The notes under the pieces: model-generated
Told to the model about the DNA's origin: nothing
Seen by the model: the letters and a program-made list of their open reading frames with translations, nothing else
The model's database searches: none
Translations under genes and position numbers: made by a program
NCBI GenBank assembly: GCA_022747635.1
Contig: JAKTNV010000012.1
Location: 1,625,001 to 1,689,000 of the forward strand
Length of the DNA stretch: 64,000 nt
Direction of reading: 5' to 3'
From: Hetaerina americana
Lineage: Eukaryota; Arthropoda; Insecta; Odonata; Calopterygidae
In this document: one piece after another, positions 49,209 to 55,200 of the stretch
How the letters are laid out: the number at the start of each line of letters is the position of its first letter
Position numbering within the stretch: position 1 is the stretch's first letter

Positions 49209-52200
49209 TGTACATACGTACACTTGATAGCCAGGGGTCGAAGGAAAAATGACTAATCTTCAAGGAAGTTTTAAAAACTAAGAATTATTATAAATTGCAT
49301 TCGCAAGTATTTTCAGATGACTCCATAGTACTCCGAAAAGTATTGTATCTTTATTTTTTCCGCTAAAACGCTGTGAGGCATGGGATAATTTGATAAAATA
49401 CCGTATTGTTGGAAGTTTAGTGGACGAAGTTTGATTGATTATTATTGTTGACCACATTTTTATCAGCAAATTACAAATGATGATCTATATTATTATTAGC
49501 TTGCAGCTCCTAATATGGTAATACGTTTTGCCAAATACGGGTAGATAGAGATTCATTTTACCCTACAATTTATTATTCATTTAAAATATAATAATAAATA
49601 ATGGTTAAAAAGATTAGAGGTGTAATAAGGCCGGGTCCAATTTTTTTGGAGAGGTTTTCGAGGTGTGGATTTTATTTTATTGGGGGTCGGGGGGAGAATC
49701 ATGGAGTCAGGGGCTGGTGGGCACCTCTGTTGCATTCCAGTCCATTAAATGCATGAAGTGCCACAAAAGTCATGTTATGCAGGTAACGGAAAACCATACT
49801 CAGACCTTCAAATACTGATCGAGTGCATTTACGAGTAATAATGTTGGATTCACACATCAAGTTGGATTCATTACTCGCGAGTCTCATTAATTTTTCTATC
49901 CGACAAGTGAGAGTTAAAGAAGCTGATGCAGGATCAATAGATTGAGAGATTTCTTTTATGAATGGAATTGACTTCTTTACACTTAACTTTGGTTATGTTT
50001 TAAATATTCTTAAGTAGTATAATTGGTATTCTTCCGCAGGCAGTACCTGATAATTCCACAAAACGACGAAATGTAGTCTGCTATTCGTTTTTATTCAATT
50101 GAAAGGACAAAATACGAGGGTTGCTATTTATATTTTCAGCCTAATGAAAAGACAGTAATTTATTGCTTTTCAAATTATTCTCCTTGATAATCAATACACT
50201 TTTGTATGCGCTTGAATCAATTTTTGTAACACTTTTTTCCACTCCGATTGAGGTACCTCCAAAACATGGTTTTTGAATGCATCAACGGCTTCTTCAGGCG
50301 CCGACAAACGTAGGCCACGCAATGTTTTCTTGATAAACGGGAATTAAAAGATTTAATTTGGTGCTAAATCAGGTCTGTAAGGAGGTTTGCCCATCAAGTC
50401 GACGTTTTGGCCAGTAAAACAGGTAGTTGTTGCAGCCCATATGTGAGAGCTTGCATTGTCATGATGAAGAATGATCCTTTGTTACCGTTTCTTTTTCCGT
50501 ATTTCACCGAGTACTTCTGGCAAACAAATGCTCGTGTACCATTCATAATTCACGGTTCTACGTTGATCTAACGATACGGTTGCTACATGCCCAGTTTTTT
50601 TGAAGAAACAGGCGATCATTTGCTTCAATGTGCTTCGTGCGCGAATCACTTTTGTCGGGTTTGGCTCATCTTGGAAGACTAATACAGTGGATTAATGTTT
50701 TGTTTCGGGTTCATACGCATAGATACAAGATTCATCACCTGTGTAGATGTTATACACAGCTTTTGATGCACCGCGATTGTATTTCTTGAGCATTTCTTTG
50801 CTTCAATTGACACGAGCATCTTTTTGAGCTTTTGTCAAATTATACGGGATCCAACAACTAATTTTTTCACAGCTAAATGTTCATGGAATATCTAATTGAT
50901 GCTCATCATACTAATCCTCAAGGATGTTTAAATCACACGATAAGTCACATGATGACATTTATTTTATAGTTTTGCACAGTATCAATGTATTCTGGCACAA
51001 CAACTGATTTTTGACGACATTCACGACTGAGCTGAGCGAACGGCGGCCATGATGGTATTCGTTATACCAGCGTGTCACGGAAGTGTTCACGAGTTGACTC
51101 AATTTTATCGCTGAGACAAAATTTTAGAGTCACTGTAAAAAGTACAATGTATCATCCAACGACAAAATGTTTTGAAGAAAGTTAGCGTTAAAAGGGTCAC
51201 ACTTTCAGATGGAAAAGTCAGATGGCGCCGATAGGAAACGGAATGTAGAAGCAATAACTGGATTGGCAAGGAAGGAGTGTCCGCGGACTGTAGAGAAAGA
51301 GTGTGATAGAGGGAAGAATGTTAGCCAAATGAGAAAATGGCAGGAATATAATAAGAATTTTGGATGGGATGAAGGGAGGAAGGAAGTATACAGAGATGAA
51401 GAGGGACTTGTGATAGAGTGGGATGTTGGATTGTGTTTTGTTAGGAGAAACAATATTTATTTGGTTTTTGTGTCCATTCAAAACCTACCTCAATGGGTAG
51501 ATAACCTAATAATAGTAATATAAGTATACAAATATATGTAAACATATACTGTGTTTTAAGTGCAAATTAAGTAAACCTGACAAAAATTCAAAGTAGAGCC
51601 ATTAAATTTTATATTAATTTTATTATTTTGGCAACCCGACTGCCTTTCTAAATGAAAGGAAGAAAACTGAGGATGAGGGTGATGGACAGGACCGAGACAT
51701 GGGTGATGGGTGAAAAGAGGTTGTAGTGTTTCTAAGAGCCCATTTCCAATTATGTTTTAATTCATTCATGAAGGCTCAGCCTTCATCTATCAAAACTAAT
51801 CTTAGTGTTGGTGTAGTGAGGGAGGTGAGTTTGAGTTTTGGACGTCGAGACCTACTCCCTCACCAATTAGTTAATACCCCTATGTATTTGGTAACTTGGT
51901 TGTCACTCTAGTCTTTTGCAAGTTTAAATGAAACTTGTATATGAAATTTGATATGTCTTCAAGGCTCACCTTATCCTTTTCTCATCCTTGTACCCCAGTG
52001 TTTGTCTCCTTCTCTTTCCTAACGTTACTCTGCCCCATTGGAAAACATAATGTCGGGGCTCTTCAAAAACTTAACCTTTACTACAGCACTACTGCTAATT
52101 GCTGTACATTGGTCTTATTAATGGAATTTGCAATGATGTTTTTCCTCCAATTGACTTTTGGCATTCCCTTGACAATCCAATCAATAGCTATGGCTTTAAA

Positions 52201-55200
52201 GAATCAATGAGTTCATGATATATTTATTTCAGTGTTTTAGGAAATGTGATGCTATTCAGTGTTTTATCAATCAATAATATTCAATGAATTTGTGTCCCTA
52301 ATAGTATTCATGACACTAATGGTTTTAATGATGATTATAACTCCAATAACTCATCCATATATCATGCAGAGAACTAACCACTTTTTATTAATAGTAAATG
52401 CATTTTGACCACAAAGGCCATATTGGCCTTTGCAGTTATCCAGGCCATTCATGATTGTTTAGAAGCTTACAATAATTTTTTTAATAATTAAATGGGGGGA
52501 CATCAAAAGAATATGCAGGGTGTCAAATTTAGACTCATTGTGTAATAATGAATGTGTAAAACTTGCTTAATCTCCAATATATTGGCTAATTTAAAAATAA
52601 TTGATAAATGTAAATAGCACATATGTTATACCACAGATAGTTAGTAATTCAAACTCTGTGTCCATTAATTGTACAAATATTTTAGTGAAGGGCATAAGTA
52701 CGTATTGTGTCTTCCTGTGCTTGTATGTAACACTCACTTGATATATTCTTTCCTTTGCAGGAAAAGAGAATGGTTGTGTTTGTGGAACAATCTGTGATGG
52801 ATGACCCCCTCCTGTTAAATAATTCAGGCTTCTCAGTTGTGAAAGAAAAGTTGATGACATTTAGGGATGGGAAGGATGATTTGACAGATAAAATAGATTT
52901 TATTATTTGTTTGGGAGGTGATGGAACACTTTTGTATGCAAGTTTATTATTTCAGGTAAGCACTTTCTACAAAATATTTTTTAAAGATTCCTAAAACTCT
53001 TACATTTTGCAGAAATTGCATATTAATGGAATGATTTTGAATTTATTTCCAGCAATCTGTACCTCCTGTTATGGCTTTTCATCTTGGGTCATTGGGTTTC
53101 CTCACACCATTTGAATTCGAAAATTTCCAAGAGCAAGTAACAAATGTTTTAGAAGGTTTGTCCTTGATTCTTTAGTTTTTACTCTCCTCGAAAATATTTT
53201 ACTGCTCATGGTTCTGTGCCAAATGGAATCAAAGCTGTTGTTGTTAAACTAAGGATATAAATACCAGAACAAAACATGTGCAAAACCTTATTTCTCACAG
53301 GATCTCCTAGAAACTTTCATTTTTTCCATAACAATTTTTGAGACGAAAATTTGAATTCATGTGACTCATTCATCTTCATATTAGTATTATATTTATCAAT
53401 GCATATCAATAAAACAAAGGTTATGCGATTTTCTAGAAAGAAAAATACTAAGCTAAACATTAAAATAAGAGGGCAAAAACTAGAGCAGGTAGAACAGTTT
53501 ATGTATCTCGGTAGTGTTTTGGACCAACACGGTCAAAGTAGTAGGGACACAAGGAGAAGAATTGCGCTAGGCAAAGAGGATTTCACAAGGAGGAGGGAGT
53601 TGATGAGAGGGACGTTGAGTAAGGATGTTAAGAAAAGACTCGTAAAAACTTTGATAAGGAGCATAGCTATGTACGGCGCGGAAATGTGGTCATTGAAGTA
53701 GTAGTAGTTTTAAGGGGAGGCGACCGACAGCTAAGGTCATTTGCGCCATAGGGGATGGATAGGAAAGGATGAAGGGTGGAGAGAAACCCGGCGTCGGCAT
53801 TAGCCTGCTCTTTACGAAAGGCGCCAAGGGGTCCGCAGTTTAACGTCCCATCCGACGGACGGCGTACTCACTCAAAGTGCCCTCCACAAAGCACCTCAAG
53901 TAGGGATCGAGATACCTCTGAAAAATATTCAACACCGCCGGGATTTGAACCCGCGCCCTCAGGGTGGGAAGCCAGGTGGTCATTGAAGCAGGAGGATATA
54001 TGTAGATTGGAGGCTTTTGAAATGTGGGTGTGGAGAAGAATGGAGAAGGTGAAATGGACAGAGAATAAAACAAATGAGGAAGTACTTGGTATGTTGGGTG
54101 AAGAGAGGGGTTTGTTGGGAGAAATCCTATGGAGGCAGGAAAAGTGGATGAAGGGGGTATTGACTGGCAGTGGGATGTTGAAGACTGTAATAGAGGGGAG
54201 AATGTTAGGCAAACAAGGAAAGGGAAGGAACAGGATAGGGATGTTGGACGGGATGAAGGGAGGAAGAAAGTACTCAGAGCTGAAGAGGGACCTGATGTAG
54301 AGGGGGATGTTGTGTTTTGCTGGGGGTCACAAATTGTTGAATTAGTAATTTGGTCCATCCAAAAACCTACCTCAACCGGTAGATAACCTAATAATGAATT
54401 TATCAATGCAGTGGTTTTATGTTTCAGTACTAGGTTATGAGCTTTTAATTTAAATATTGCATATATACTTGGTATACGGGGAAGTGGTAGTCCAGGGGTA
54501 GAGCGTTGGACCTATGACCGGAGGGCCTGGGTTTGATTCCCGGGCATGCCTTTCTGGGCACCTTTAGCTCCGCCCTGTGTGATTTTTTGGGTGCCAGATC
54601 TTCCTGGGAAACCATAACTGGCACAGGGAAAGGAACTCACCCTCCTACCCTGATGCGTGAATTTCAAACGCCGTCGGGCTTAGAATTGGGTGGGCTATAC
54701 CATCATCTACCGAACCAATCTTTGGGTAAATAACTGTGTTTTTATAACTAATAAATTTAAGCTTAATGCCTCCCAAAAATTTATATGATGAATGTCTAGA
54801 TATAACAGAAGCCCTTTTTTTCCGATTTTGTCACCTTTTTCATGCCAGACATCATTCCAGGTAGATTACTGCTCAATATTTTAATTATGCATATGTTTAC
54901 TCTCTAATGCAGCCAACAGTAATTAATGCTTTCAAATGATTCCACTCTTTAAATACTTATCAGTGGTACATATCTTAGTTGTCCACATTACTTTTTCATC
55001 CAAAGTTAATGCCTGTTGACTTCATTTGCAAGAATGATAAAAACATGTTTTGTTGGGCTTCACCCTAGCCTTTTTGGTGCCAGAGCATCCGCGGAAACCT
55101 TAGGTGGCGCGGGGAAAGTAATTGCCCCTCTACCCTCATGAGTGAATTTCACATGCTATTAGGTTAAGTAGCATAGAGGCAGTTTGATAGGTGAGTCTAC

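Noticed and set aside
53776..54300. A 174-codon host protein
   Set aside because: The frame runs across a SINE-A insertion and LINE coding; it is a chimera of two repeats.
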